A stretch of 64,000 bases of DNA from G965205255 sp965205255 (GTDB lineage: Bacteria; Pseudomonadota; Gammaproteobacteria; Pseudomonadales; Endozoicomonadaceae): contig OZ242051.1 in assembly GCA_965205255.1 (NCBI GenBank), forward strand, positions 1,302,001-1,366,000. Reading direction: 5' to 3'. Under the pieces are notes generated by a model. The model was given only the letters and a program-made list of their open reading frames with translations, made no database searches and was not told the DNA's origin. Each line of letters begins with the position of its first letter. Within the stretch, counting starts at the first letter, position 1. Of this stretch, positions 22,621 through 32,012 are shown in pieces. Both the position numbers and the translations under genes were made by a program.

Positions 22621-23196
22621 CATTTGCTCTTGTGAATTATAAGTAAGTGGAATGCCGCATGTAATATCAAGGTACTTTGCACCAACTAATATAGGAGTAT
22701 ATTTAAGTTTCATTTTCTTCTCTAAGCTATTAGCTTTGCCTCTAATAATTTTGTTAATGGGGAAGTTGGGGTCATAGTATTTATTTATTCGTGATGAGAT
22801 TGTAGGATCAATAATGTAATCTTTGCCAATATTGAGCCATACATGAATTTGTAATCCTGTTTGTTGCTCTCCCAAAGCTAATTCAGATTTTAGCCCCTCT
22901 AGTGTCACATCAAATTCATTTGTACCATTAATATTCACTTCGCCAAAGACCAGTTCACAAGGAGCTGTATAATATTGAAGAGTGGCAAAAGCTTGAGCGC
23001 ATACGTTTAAGCATTGCTGCCCCCAATAACCATAGTCAAATCTTTCGATTAGAATTTGAATTAGAGCTGTATCACAAAAGTTATCGAATATCTTAATCTT
23101 TTCACCCGTTGATGGGGATGCTAATTCAAGTCTTGGAGCTAAGCCTAAGCTAATGGATTCTTTCTCTGCAATTTTAATTAATTCAGAATATTTCAT
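22615..23196 (-). CDS. Cys-His-Asp hydrolase/acyltransferase-like protein (first cassette)
   Basis: About 193 residues from MKYSELIKIAEK. An upstream ATG at 23214 lies in the recombination core and is less likely. YWGQQCLNVCAQAFATLQ, LQIHVWLNIG and KDYIIDPTI give an ordered Cys, His, Asp set as in arylamine N-acetyltransferase/transglutaminase-like folds. No closer family is recognised. As the first cassette next to the integrase it is best placed for transcription from a cassette promoter. Confidence 0.6.
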   Translation of the reverse strand: MKYSELIKIAEKESISLGLAPRLELASPSTGEKIKIFDNFCDTALIQILIERFDYGYWGQQCLNVCAQAFATLQYYTAPCELVFGEVNINGTNEFDVTLEGLKSELALGEQQTGLQIHVWLNIGKDYIIDPTISSRINKYYDPNFPINKIIRGKANSLEKKMKLKYTPILVGAKYLDITCGIPLTYNSQEQMA

Positions 23197-23204
23197 GTGA
23201 TTCC

Positions 23205-23260
23205 TTGGGACCATAACAGTAAGTTATACGCCCTAAATTCGTATAATATACTATAAAAAA
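23205..23260 (-). other. Probable attI core and cassette-promoter region
   Basis: On the minus strand a gttatgg box (23211-23217) precedes the first cassette, with another taac-type box (gtataac, 23223-23229) next to it, where attI should lie between integrase and array. An AT-rich stretch follows (tatagtatattatac on the minus strand), possibly a -10 region of Pc. I see no clear LexA box between here and the integrase gene. Confidence 0.45.
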
Positions 23261-23467
23261 GGCATTAGAAAATGATATTTTGAGCTAATACAATCGGTTA
23301 ACCTAGTTCATCACCACCTTGCGAAATAGTTATAAGTTCGCAATAGCTTATTTTGTATAAACTTCGCTTAATTTTATTTTTTTTGAACACTAGCTATAAC
23401 ATAGCTCTACTAGTGATTACAGCATCCTTGCGTATTTAGAATAGGCGAACTACTTTTCGTTATTCTT

Positions 23468-24448
23468 ATGCAACTCAGGCGTTGGCTACATTTTTCTATG
23501 AGGTTACAACAACAGTTTCAGCAGGTTATTCGCACCAAACATTACTATCTCAACACTGAGCAATCATACTGGCAGTGGATTAAACAGTTTATAAAGTTTC
23601 ATCACCTCCAACACCTAGCTAAAACGGGAAGTCATGAGATCAGCCAGTTTCTAACACATCTGGCTACCCGCCGCCACGTTTCAGTCAGTACACAAAAACA
23701 AGCTCTTAGCGCTTTTGTTTTTCTCTATCGGTAGGTGCTTGATCAGGAAACAATAGAGATTGATTCATGGATTCAATCTAAACAACACAAAAAACTACCT
23801 GTGGTTTTTTCGACAGAAGAATCCAGACGTGTATTTGCTCACCTGGAACATTTACCTCTTCTTGCTGCGCTACTTATGTACGGCGCAGGACTCAGGTTAA
23901 TGGAAACACTCCGTTTGCGTGTCAAAGATATCGATTTTGATCGAATGGAAATCACTGTACGGGAAGGCAAAGGGAGTAAAGAGAGAAAAACCCTTTTGCC
24001 GAAGAAGTCAATTTTACTTCTACACAGGACTATTGAACGTGCAAACTATTTGCATAATGAAGCATTAAACTGTGATATTCATTTTGTGCACCTAATAGGA
24101 GCACTTGCAAGGAAATACCCTAATGCCGCAAAAGAGCTTGCATGGCAATACTTGTTTAGCAGCAAGCAATTAAGCAAGGATCCCCGTACCGGACAGACGG
24201 GACGCCATAACATTAGTGAAAGACATATTCAGAAATCGGTAAAAACAGCGATAAAAAAAGCCGGTATACATAAACATGCCAGTTGCCATACATTCACCCG
24301 CAGCTTTGCAACCCATCTTCTGGAAAACGGATATGATATCCGAACGGTACAGGAACTACTCGGGCATGATAATGTGAATAACACCATGATGTATACTCAT
24401 GTATTGAATAAAGGAGGAAAAGGAGTTAATAGTCCTGTGGATATTTAA
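23468..24448 (+). pseudogene. intI: Integron integrase, disrupted
   Basis: A tyrosine recombinase of about 326 codons read through a TAG at 23732-23734 (context FLYR-stop-VL, where relatives have a Glu or similar). The IntI-specific insertion is present (ALARKYPNAAKELAWQYLF), as are box I Arg (GAGLRLMETLRLRVKDIDF), the KGSKER lysine region, GHDNVNNTMMYTHVL (His and Tyr nucleophile) and the C-terminal GKGVNSPVD. The box II HTLRHS of relatives reads HTFTRS here, so the catalytic Arg is Thr. It is divergent from the cassettes, as in integrons. Both lesions predict loss of recombination. Confidence 0.9.
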
Positions 24449-24641
24449 TATATTATCCGTCTGGCACTGTTGTATTTCTACCCATTTAATAAATTGTAAT
24501 GAAGCTTCTAAAGCCATCAAACTAAAAACCACGCTACCGCCATTTCTATCAATTCTTATAGTTTGAACTATAGAAAAATAAAATACGAAACTGGTTTTAT
24601 ATTGAACAGGGACGATAACATATCATTTTTTTATCCACAAG

Positions 24642-24680
24642 AAAAACCCCCGCACCTTGTTAGCTAGGTGCGGGGGTTTT
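24642..24680. terminator. rRNA unit terminator
   Basis: A 15-bp perfect stem (aaaacccccgcacct / aggtgcgggggtttt) with an 8-nt loop just after the 5S gene. T-runs on both strands make it usable in both directions. Confidence 0.9.
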
Positions 24681-24689
24681 GTATTAAGA

Positions 24690-24804
24690 CCTGGCGGTGT
24701 CCTACTTTCACATGGGGAAACCCCATACTATCATCGGCGATGTATCGTTTCACTACTGAGTTCGGGATGGAATCAGGTGGTACCAACACTCTCTGGCCGC
24801 CAGG
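24690..24804 (-). rRNA. rrf: 5S ribosomal RNA
   Basis: Minus-strand sequence begins CCTGGCGGCCAGAGAGTGTT and ends GACACCGCCAGG, the paired ends of gammaproteobacterial 5S rRNA. The internal CCGAACTCAGTAGTGAAACG is present. Length is about 115 nt. Confidence 0.93.
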
Positions 24805-25295
24805 AAAACTGGTAAGGTAAATGACTCTTATCACTTACCCGGAATTCTGACCGGTACCTTAATTGTTTTTGTACCGATTATCAATCTGTCAATTGCTTAT
24901 ACACTCTCACGTTAGTAAGGGTCTTGCCTTAACTTATTTAAAAATAGCTTTGGCGTTATATGATCAAGCCTCACGAGTCATTAGTACAGGTTAGCTCAAT
25001 ACGTTACCGTACTTACACACCCTGCCTATCAACGTCCTGGTCTTGGACGGCTCTTCAGTGACCTCAAGGGTCAGGGAGACCTCATCTTGGAGGGGGCTTC
25101 CCGCTTAGATGCCTTCAGCGGTTATCCCTTCCGAACGTAGCTACCCGGCAATGCGTCTGGCGACACAACCGGAACACCAGAGGTTCGTCCATTCCGGTCC
25201 TCTCGTACTAGGAATAGCTCTCCTCAAGTCTCCAACGTCCACGGTAGATAGGAACCGAACTGTCTCACGACGTTCTAAACCCAGCTCGCGTACCA

Positions 25296-25328
<33 letters not shown>

Positions 25329-25330
25329 GG

Positions 25331-25373
<43 letters not shown>

Positions 25374-25402
25374 ACCGCCGTCGATGTGAACTCTTGGGCG
25401 GT

Positions 25403-25458
<56 letters not shown>

Positions 25459-25459
25459 A

Positions 25460-25500
<41 letters not shown>

Positions 25501-25880
25501 GTTGTCTCTCTCGCAGTCAAGCTGGCTTGTACCATTATACTAACCGCACGATGTCCGACCGTGCTTAGCCAACCTTCGTACTCCTCCGTTACTCTTTAGG
25601 AGGAGACCGCCCCAGTCAAACTACCCACCACACATTGTTCCCAACCCCGATAAGGGGCCTAGGTTAGAACCCCAACAGTACCAGGCTGGTATTTCAAGGA
25701 CGGCTCCACACACACTAGCGTGCATGCTTCAAAGCCTCCCAGCTATCCTACACAAATAATGTCAAGGTCCAATGTGAAGCTATAGTAAAGGTTCACGGGG
25801 TCTTTCCGTCTAGCCGCGGATACACTGCATCTTCACAGCGATTTCAATTTCACTGAGTCTCGGGTGGAGACAGTGTGGCC

Positions 25881-25978
<98 letters not shown>

Positions 25979-25988
25979 CAAGAGCTTC

Positions 25989-26199
25989 GCCATCCCGGAA
26001 GACAGATTACAGATGACCGAGGATAGATTAAACTCAGATAAAACTTATCGTTTATATCATGCGTCTTTTTTCCCCTGACTTCTGCTCTTATTACAGATAA
26101 CTAAAATACAGATAACACCTTTAGGTTAAACGCCTACCTTTCAGCAGATTTATACACCTTGCGTCTTCTGTTTTCAGTCCTCTGCCTTCTGGTGATGGC
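25989..26199 (-). other. 23S intervening sequence in helix 68
   Basis: About 210 nt replace the short loop between GGGGTTAGC and GAAGCTCTTGATCG of the E. coli gene. The ends pair (gccatcccggaagacaga with tctgccttctggtgatggc) to lengthen helix 68. The interior is AT-rich. Such inserts are often cut out by RNase III, leaving a fragmented 23S. Confidence 0.8.
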
Positions 26200-26214
26200 T
26201 AACCCCATCAATTA

Positions 26215-26249
<35 letters not shown>

Positions 26250-26890
26250 GTCCACTTACGTGTTTGCAGAGTGCTGTGTTTTTACTAAACAGTTGCAGCC
26301 ACCTGGTATCTTCGGCCAGCATCAGCTTATGTCGCAAAGACAATCACCAACACCGGCGTACCTTCTCCCGAAGTTACGGTACCATTTTGCCTAGTTCCTT
26401 CACCCGAGTTCTCTCAAGCGCCTTGGTATTCTCTACCCGACCACCTGTGTTGGTTTGGGGTACGGTCTCGTATTACCTGAAGCTTAGAAGCTTTTCCCGG
26501 AAGCATGGCATCAACCACTTCTCTCTGCCCCGAAGGGCGTCAATCGTCATCAGTTCTCGACTTTATGGGACCGGATTTGCCTGATCCCACAGCCTACTAC
26601 CTTAAACACGGACCACCATCGCCGTGCTGGCCTAGCCTTCTCCGTCACTCCATCGCAGTAATACAAGGTACAGGAATATTAACCTGTTTCCCATCGACTA
26701 CGCATTTCTGCCTCGCCTTAGGGGCCGACTCACCCTGCGCCGATTAACGTTGCGCAAGGAAACCTTGGTCATTCGGCGGGGGGGCTTTTCACCCCCCTGA
26801 TCGTTACTCATGTCAGCATTCGCACTTCTGATACCTCCAGCACACCTCTCAGCATACCTTCATCAGCTTACAGAACGCTCCTCTACCACT

Positions 26891-27176
26891 CAGAGAACAG
26901 ATGACAAAAGACGAAGGACTATTGGTTGTTAAATTAACCCCAACTTTTTGACAACCCTGTGAGCATTTCTCAACAAGCTGCTAGCGTTTCCGCCATACCC
27001 GCCATTGTGCTTCACTTATGTATTCAAGATAAATCATATCGAACTACAACCGGATTAAAACCCTTTCAGAGTTAAAACCCACTGATGGAGCTATCTTGTT
27101 ACTTAGTTATTTACTAAGTTATTTACTAAGTTGTCTGTCACTTTTCTGTCTTTAGTCCTCTGTCAACTGTTCTCTG
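26891..27176 (-). other. 23S intervening sequence in helix 45
   Basis: About 286 nt lie between the CACCGAAGCT segment and GAGCGTTCTGTAAGC, i.e. at helix 45, a known insertion site. The ends pair (cagagaacag / ctgttctctg), and gtcttttgtca-like arms (gacaaaagacgaaggact / agtcctctgtc) extend the stem. It contains the tandem 15-mer tagttatttactaag (about 27103-27132). Confidence 0.82.
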
Positions 27177-27238
27177 AATCCGTAGCTTCGGTGACCGGTT
27201 TGAGCCCCGTTACATCTTCCGCGCAGGCCGACTCGACT

Positions 27239-27290
<52 letters not shown>

Positions 27291-27860
27291 AGCTGTCTAA
27301 GCCTTCCCACATCGTTTCCCACTTAACCGGTACTTGGGGACCTTAGCTGACGGTCTGGGCTGTTTCCCTTTCCACGACGGACCTTAGCACCCGCCGTGTG
27401 TCTCCCATGCTCGCACTCACTGGTATTCGGAGTTTGCATCGGTTTGGTAACCCGGGATGGGCCCCTAGCCGAAACAGTGCTCTACCCCCAGTGGTGATAC
27501 ATGAGGCGCTACCTAAATAGCTTTCGAGGAGAACCAGCTATCTCCGGGCTTGATTAGCCTTTCACTCCAACCCACAAGTCATCCCCGCATTTTTCAACAT
27601 ACGTGGGTTCGGTCCTCCAGTTGATGTTACTCAACCTTCAACCTGCTCATGGGTAGATCGCCCGGTTTCGGGTCTACACACCGCGACTATTTCGCCCTAT
27701 TAAGACTCGGTTTCCCTACGCCTCCCCTATTCGGTTAAGCTTGCCACAATATGTAAGTCGCTGACCCATTATACAAAAGGTACGCAGTCACATTAACAAG
27801 TTAATGCTCCCACTGCTTGTACGCATACGGTTTCAGGATCTATTTCACTCCCCTCACAGG

Positions 27861-27905
<45 letters not shown>

Positions 27906-28342
27906 GTCAGGAGTATTTAGCCTTGGAGGATGGTCCCCCCATTTTCAGACAACATACCACGTGTGCCGTCCTACTCGTTTTCATCAGCTATGCCTTTTTG
28001 TGTACGGGGCTATCACCCTCTATGGCGTATCTTCCCAGATACTTCCACTAAAACATAACTGACTTAAGGGCTAATCCGCGTTCGCTCGCCGCTACTAACG
28101 GAATCTCGGTTGATTTCTTTTCCTCGGGGTACTTAGATGTTTCAGTTCTCCCGGTTCGCCTCTTACACCTATGAATTCAGTGCAAGATAGCCACTAATGT
28201 GGCTGGGTTTCCCCATTCGGACATCGCCGGATCAAAGCTTATTTGCCAGCTCCCCGACGCTTTTCGCAGGCTATAACGTCCTTCTTCGCCTCTGACTGCC
28301 AAGGCATCCACCGTATGCGCTTATTCACTTGATCATATAACC

Positions 28343-28518
28343 CAAAACCATCTCTTTACAAAACAGCTTCAGACTATACACCTTACCATTCGCTTGAGTG
28401 TATTCTCAGCAATTTATTCAGACTTTCATCAGAATTCCAAATTTTTAAAGAACTGTTCGAATCGTTATAAAGATTTAACGACTCCGGTGATTTTATGCGT
28501 CACCATTTGAGCTTCGTC
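28343..28518 (-). other. Leader of the 23S-5S transcript
   Basis: About 170 nt between promoter and 23S contain a boxA-like segment on the minus strand (GTTCTTTAAAAATTTGG at about 28440-28456), as in normal rRNA leaders/spacers, but no tRNA gene. Confidence 0.6.
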
Positions 28519-28546
28519 ATTCTACAGAGTTTAGCTTCTGTGTCAA
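28519..28546 (-). promoter_or_regulatory. Near-consensus sigma70 promoter for 23S-5S
   Basis: Minus strand TTGACA, 16-bp spacer, TAGAAT, followed by a GC-containing discriminator (GACGAAGC) and preceded by an AT-rich stretch (TTTTAATTAA) that may be an UP element. Its place directly before 23S implies transcription independent of a 16S gene. Confidence 0.72.
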
Positions 28547-28701
28547 GTGGTTATTTCCACTTTCCTGTTAATTAAAACCGTCTTAACTGCCTGTTTTAAT
28601 AACTTATCGCTAAAACTCCGACAAACACCTCATCGCTCAGTGACGGTGCATTTTACGCATTTATTTTAAAGAGTCAATAGTTTATTTTTAGCTAGTATAG
28701 G

Positions 28702-28905
28702 TTCATACCTTATGAGACTCAGGCAATCTCGATCCGGTGCAAAAAATTGATAATCAACCAGACTCCGTCCAAAAATATAAACGTGGAGTAACAACCTCTG
28801 ATTTTAAATGGCGTCACGTTTCGGCGCAAATGCTGGATGAGCTGGGTATCAAGGTTGATCTCACGACTATTTACCGTTGTATACAGAAGTATTCGCCATA
28901 AATAA
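28702..28905 (+). pseudogene. IS6-like transposase remnant
   Basis: After an IS-end-like sequence (ttcatac..tatgagactcaggcaatct), a fragment reads FKWRHVSAQMLDELGIKVDL then TTIYRCIQKYSP and stops. This is the N-terminal HTH region of IS6-family transposases (V-D-H-T-T-x-x-R-W-x-x-K-Y-A-P). The catalytic domain is missing. A related remnant lies at 52085. Confidence 0.65.
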
Positions 28906-29250
28906 TAAGGCGCCTATGCCTGCATTGGAAGCTTGGCTGGATATCCAGCTAAATTCTTTACAACGGAGCCTAACTAAAAAGTCCAGTTCCTTTAAACCAG
29001 AACAACCTATTATGACTTGGGTATTAACTATCAAAAAAAACAGCCGGAAAAGAGATCGGTTGATAGTTAAAAAAGTACCGATAATTGAGGAGTTTAATTC
29101 CATTAAACCCAAATATTTTATGAACTAATAAATAATACTCATGGAAGACAATGAATCAAAAACTGTCCGAAGTATTGAAATCAGCCAACCCTTATATCGT
29201 GTATATAGAAATCAAACTGAACACCCTAAACAATTTTATATTGTAAGCCA
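28906..29250. other. Non-coding interval
   Basis: Short overlapping frames exist on both strands (28877-29128 and 28867-29112), but neither has a recognisable product or ribosome site. It is probably decayed sequence between the IS remnant and bioC. Confidence 0.4.
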
Positions 29251-30075
29251 TTATGCTTTGCGCAATACGATATAAACAACTTCATATGTACAGGGTATAC
29301 CTTGTGCTTGACGAAGTTGCTCATAAGATTTTATAAATGCTTGCATTTTTGAGGATGCCGTTAACCCTTTGGAGCCGGCACGGACAACAGTGTTTGCGCC
29401 AATTAACTTAAAACCACGCAGTAACGTCATTACTGTATCACAGTAAAGTGTTTCATGACTGCAATGAAAATGGTGAAGACTCAATGAGCTGTTTCCACAA
29501 ATAGCTTCAATATCGGTAACTAAAGGGTGATCATTAGCATGAGCAACATTATCTATATTTTGCCACAAACTTCGCATTTCAAACAAAGAACCCTGTGCCA
29601 GTGTTGACAGAACAAAAGAACCACCAGGCTTTAAAATACGTGACACCTCTTCTATAACACTACTAAGATTTTGACACCACTGTATTGCAAGACTTGAAAA
29701 TGCAAGGTCAACGCTTTCTGCACGAAGTGGCAGTGCTTCAATATCCCCTGCAATCCAGTGCAATGCACTAGATGCTAACTCATCTCTGTTTAAATATGCT
29801 TTTTGCAACATACCGGTGGCAAAATCCAAACCCATAACCTGTGCATTTGCGTAACGTTTTGCAAGTGCTCTCGTCCACTTACCCGTACCACACCCAAGGT
29901 CTATTACAGAACAAGCGTGCTCAGGTGTACAAAGCATTAGCCTTCCCGCAACACGACGTTGCAAATGATCGGCATGATCATAATAATCAGCCGCTTTGCT
30001 GAAGTTATCTGCTATACGGTGTTTATCAACGGGCAACAGTGCTCGATCACAAGGAATTTTTGCTCGATTTAGCAA
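29251..30075 (-). CDS. bioC: Malonyl-ACP O-methyltransferase BioC
   Basis: 274 residues, a class I SAM methyltransferase. VIDLGCGTGKWTRALAKRY is motif I (SAM binding), MGLDFATGMLQKA the acidic strand, and LPLRAESVDLAFSSLAIQWC the BioC-type catalytic region with the QWC motif. It methylates the malonyl-ACP carboxyl so that fatty-acid synthesis can make pimeloyl-ACP methyl ester for biotin. It is the last gene of the operon; its start overlaps the bioH stop by 7 bases. Confidence 0.92.
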   Translation of the reverse strand: MLNRAKIPCDRALLPVDKHRIADNFSKAADYYDHADHLQRRVAGRLMLCTPEHACSVIDLGCGTGKWTRALAKRYANAQVMGLDFATGMLQKAYLNRDELASSALHWIAGDIEALPLRAESVDLAFSSLAIQWCQNLSSVIEEVSRILKPGGSFVLSTLAQGSLFEMRSLWQNIDNVAHANDHPLVTDIEAICGNSSLSLHHFHCSHETLYCDTVMTLLRGFKLIGANTVVRAGSKGLTASSKMQAFIKSYEQLRQAQGIPCTYEVVYIVLRKA

Positions 30076-30824
30076 ACTTCTCCCCTCAAATAGTCGGCGA
30101 TCAGCTCAGGGCTTTCCCTGAAAAAGGTATGACCTCCCTTAAATTCCAACACGCCGTGTTCAGGAAAACCTGAACTAATCGTATGTTGTACCTCTGAAGG
30201 TACTAATGCATCGTCTTTTGCTAAACAGTGCACTACAGGGCATTTAACCTTCAAAAGATCATCACGTAAATCTTGATTCAAAAGAGCCAGCAATGAATGC
30301 TGTAAAACACAACTGATAGATTGCTCTGTTTTTTTAAAAGTACGCAAATCCCGAAGCTGTTTCTTTTTATCCACTGCGCCTTCGGCACAAAGATAAGTGA
30401 ATTTTTTGAGAGTTAACTCCGGCGATTTGAGCATACCTTCGCTAAATTGCTTAAAAAGCTTTTTACTCATAGCAAATGGCCAGTCATTGCGCTCCACAAA
30501 GCAAGGGTTACAACCGAGCAAAATAAGAGAGTCAACCTTTGCAGGAAAAGTTGCAGCATAGTTAATTGCCAACAATCCTCCTAACGACCAACCAATAAGC
30601 TTTACAGGTTTATCTGGTAACAATACATTAAGATTAAGAGTCATTTCCTTTAACGTCACTGGATTATTATCTTTGCACTCACTGCCTGCATGCGCAATTT
30701 TTATTAACGATAATGGCAATAAATTGCAGTATGATTGTAATGAGTCAAACACACTTTCAGGCATACTCCAGCCTGATAAAACGACAGGGATTTCATTTGA
30801 TTTATCCAACATCAGTCTCCCCAT
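30069..30824 (-). CDS. bioH: Pimeloyl-ACP methyl ester esterase BioH-like
   Basis: About 250 residues, an alpha/beta hydrolase. VKLIGWSLGGLLAINYA contains the nucleophile (GWSLGG, as in BioH), CLAKDDALVPSEVQ the catalytic Asp, and FKGGHTFFRESP the His. It frees pimeloyl-ACP from its methyl ester in biotin synthesis. The start at 30824, or M5 at 30812, overlaps the end of bioF, suggesting coupling. Its place between bioF and bioC supports the name. Confidence 0.88.
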   Translation of the reverse strand: MGRLMLDKSNEIPVVLSGWSMPESVFDSLQSYCNLLPLSLIKIAHAGSECKDNNPVTLKEMTLNLNVLLPDKPVKLIGWSLGGLLAINYAATFPAKVDSLILLGCNPCFVERNDWPFAMSKKLFKQFSEGMLKSPELTLKKFTYLCAEGAVDKKKQLRDLRTFKKTEQSISCVLQHSLLALLNQDLRDDLLKVKCPVVHCLAKDDALVPSEVQHTISSGFPEHGVLEFKGGHTFFRESPELIADYLRGEVC

Positions 30825-32007
30825 AATTTTTGTATGTCATACCAACCACTTTTTCATTGGCATAAGCTAAAGCATCCAGCAACTGATTTACTTGTTGTTC
30901 TGAATGCGTAGCACTGATAGTTACCCTTAATCTTGACGAATTTTTCGCCACTGTTGGTGGACGAATAGCATTAACTAAAATGTCTTTGGTATACAAGGCT
31001 TTTGAAAAAATCATTGCATTACAGGCACTACCAATAATAATTGGCTGAATCGGTGTATCAGATGGCATCAGATTTAGCCCTATAGAAGCACACCCGCGTT
31101 TAAAAATCTCTATTAGTGTAAGAATTTTTTCACGACGCCAGTTTTCTTTTTTTACCAGTGTTAAACTCGTCAGTGTTGCAGCAGCTATTGCAGGAGGAAG
31201 TGCTGTTGTATAAACATAGGTACGAGCAAACTGAATTAATGTTTCAATCAATGCTTCACTACCTGCAACAAAAGCACCCATTGTACCTAACGCCTTACCT
31301 AATGTTGCCATGAGCACAGGCACTTCATTTATTGATAACTTTGCCTCTTCAACAGAGCCTGCACCCGTTTTTCCTAGCACGCCAAATCCATGCGCATCAT
31401 CAACCATCAACCAAGCACAGTGTTTTTTAGTAACCATCGCCAACTGACTCAAAGGAGACATATTGCCATCCATGCTGAAGACTCCGTCAGTAACAACCAG
31501 TTTGCGCCGAGCAAAAGATTCACTTAATCTCTGATCCAAACTGTTACCATCACAGTGCAAATAACGCTTAAAACGTGCACCACTTAACAAGCCGGCATCC
31601 AGTAAAGATGCATGATTAAGCCTGTCTTCAAATACAGCATCTTTACGACCAACAAGTGCATTAACGGTACCGATATTTGCCATGTAACCGGTTGAAAAAA
31701 GCAAAGCACGAGGTCGGCCGGTAAATTCTGCCAGTGCTTCTTCAAGCTCATGATGAGGCCTGTTATGCCCTACAACAATGTGAGATGACCCGCTACCCAC
31801 ACCGTAAGTTTGTGCAGCATCCTGAAATGATTTAATGATTTCAGGGTGTCCGGCCAACCCAAGGTAATCATTACTGCAAAAGTTTAACCATGGCCTGCCT
31901 TCCATATAAATTACAGGTCCCTGTTGAGACTCCAACACATGCCTGTGACGGTAAAGGTGATTCCGGTTCCTTGCCTTTAACTCACTTTCAAGATCAAATG
32001 CATTCAT
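30802..32007 (-). CDS. bioF: 8-amino-7-oxononanoate synthase
   Basis: 401 residues of the PLP alpha-oxoamine synthase family. NFCSNDYLGLAGHPEI is near the N-terminus. GSGSSHIVVGHNRPHHELEE, VFSMDGNMSPLSQL, LMVDDAHGFGVLG (PLP Asp and His) and LMATLGKALGTMGAFVAGS (PLP Lys) follow. It condenses pimeloyl-ACP with L-alanine. It is 5 bases downstream of bioB. Confidence 0.95.
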   Translation of the reverse strand: MNAFDLESELKARNRNHLYRHRHVLESQQGPVIYMEGRPWLNFCSNDYLGLAGHPEIIKSFQDAAQTYGVGSGSSHIVVGHNRPHHELEEALAEFTGRPRALLFSTGYMANIGTVNALVGRKDAVFEDRLNHASLLDAGLLSGARFKRYLHCDGNSLDQRLSESFARRKLVVTDGVFSMDGNMSPLSQLAMVTKKHCAWLMVDDAHGFGVLGKTGAGSVEEAKLSINEVPVLMATLGKALGTMGAFVAGSEALIETLIQFARTYVYTTALPPAIAAATLTSLTLVKKENWRREKILTLIEIFKRGCASIGLNLMPSDTPIQPIIIGSACNAMIFSKALYTKDILVNAIRPPTVAKNSSRLRVTISATHSEQQVNQLLDALAYANEKVVGMTYKNYGETDVG

Positions 32008-32012
32008 GCTGA

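Noticed and set aside
23260..23467. LexA-regulated integrase promoter
   Set aside because: I looked for a CTG-N10-CAG type box upstream of the integrase and saw none I could defend.
28343..28730. 16S rRNA or tRNA genes upstream of 23S
   Set aside because: The sequence shows leader, promoter and an IS end but no 16S or tRNA-like fold.
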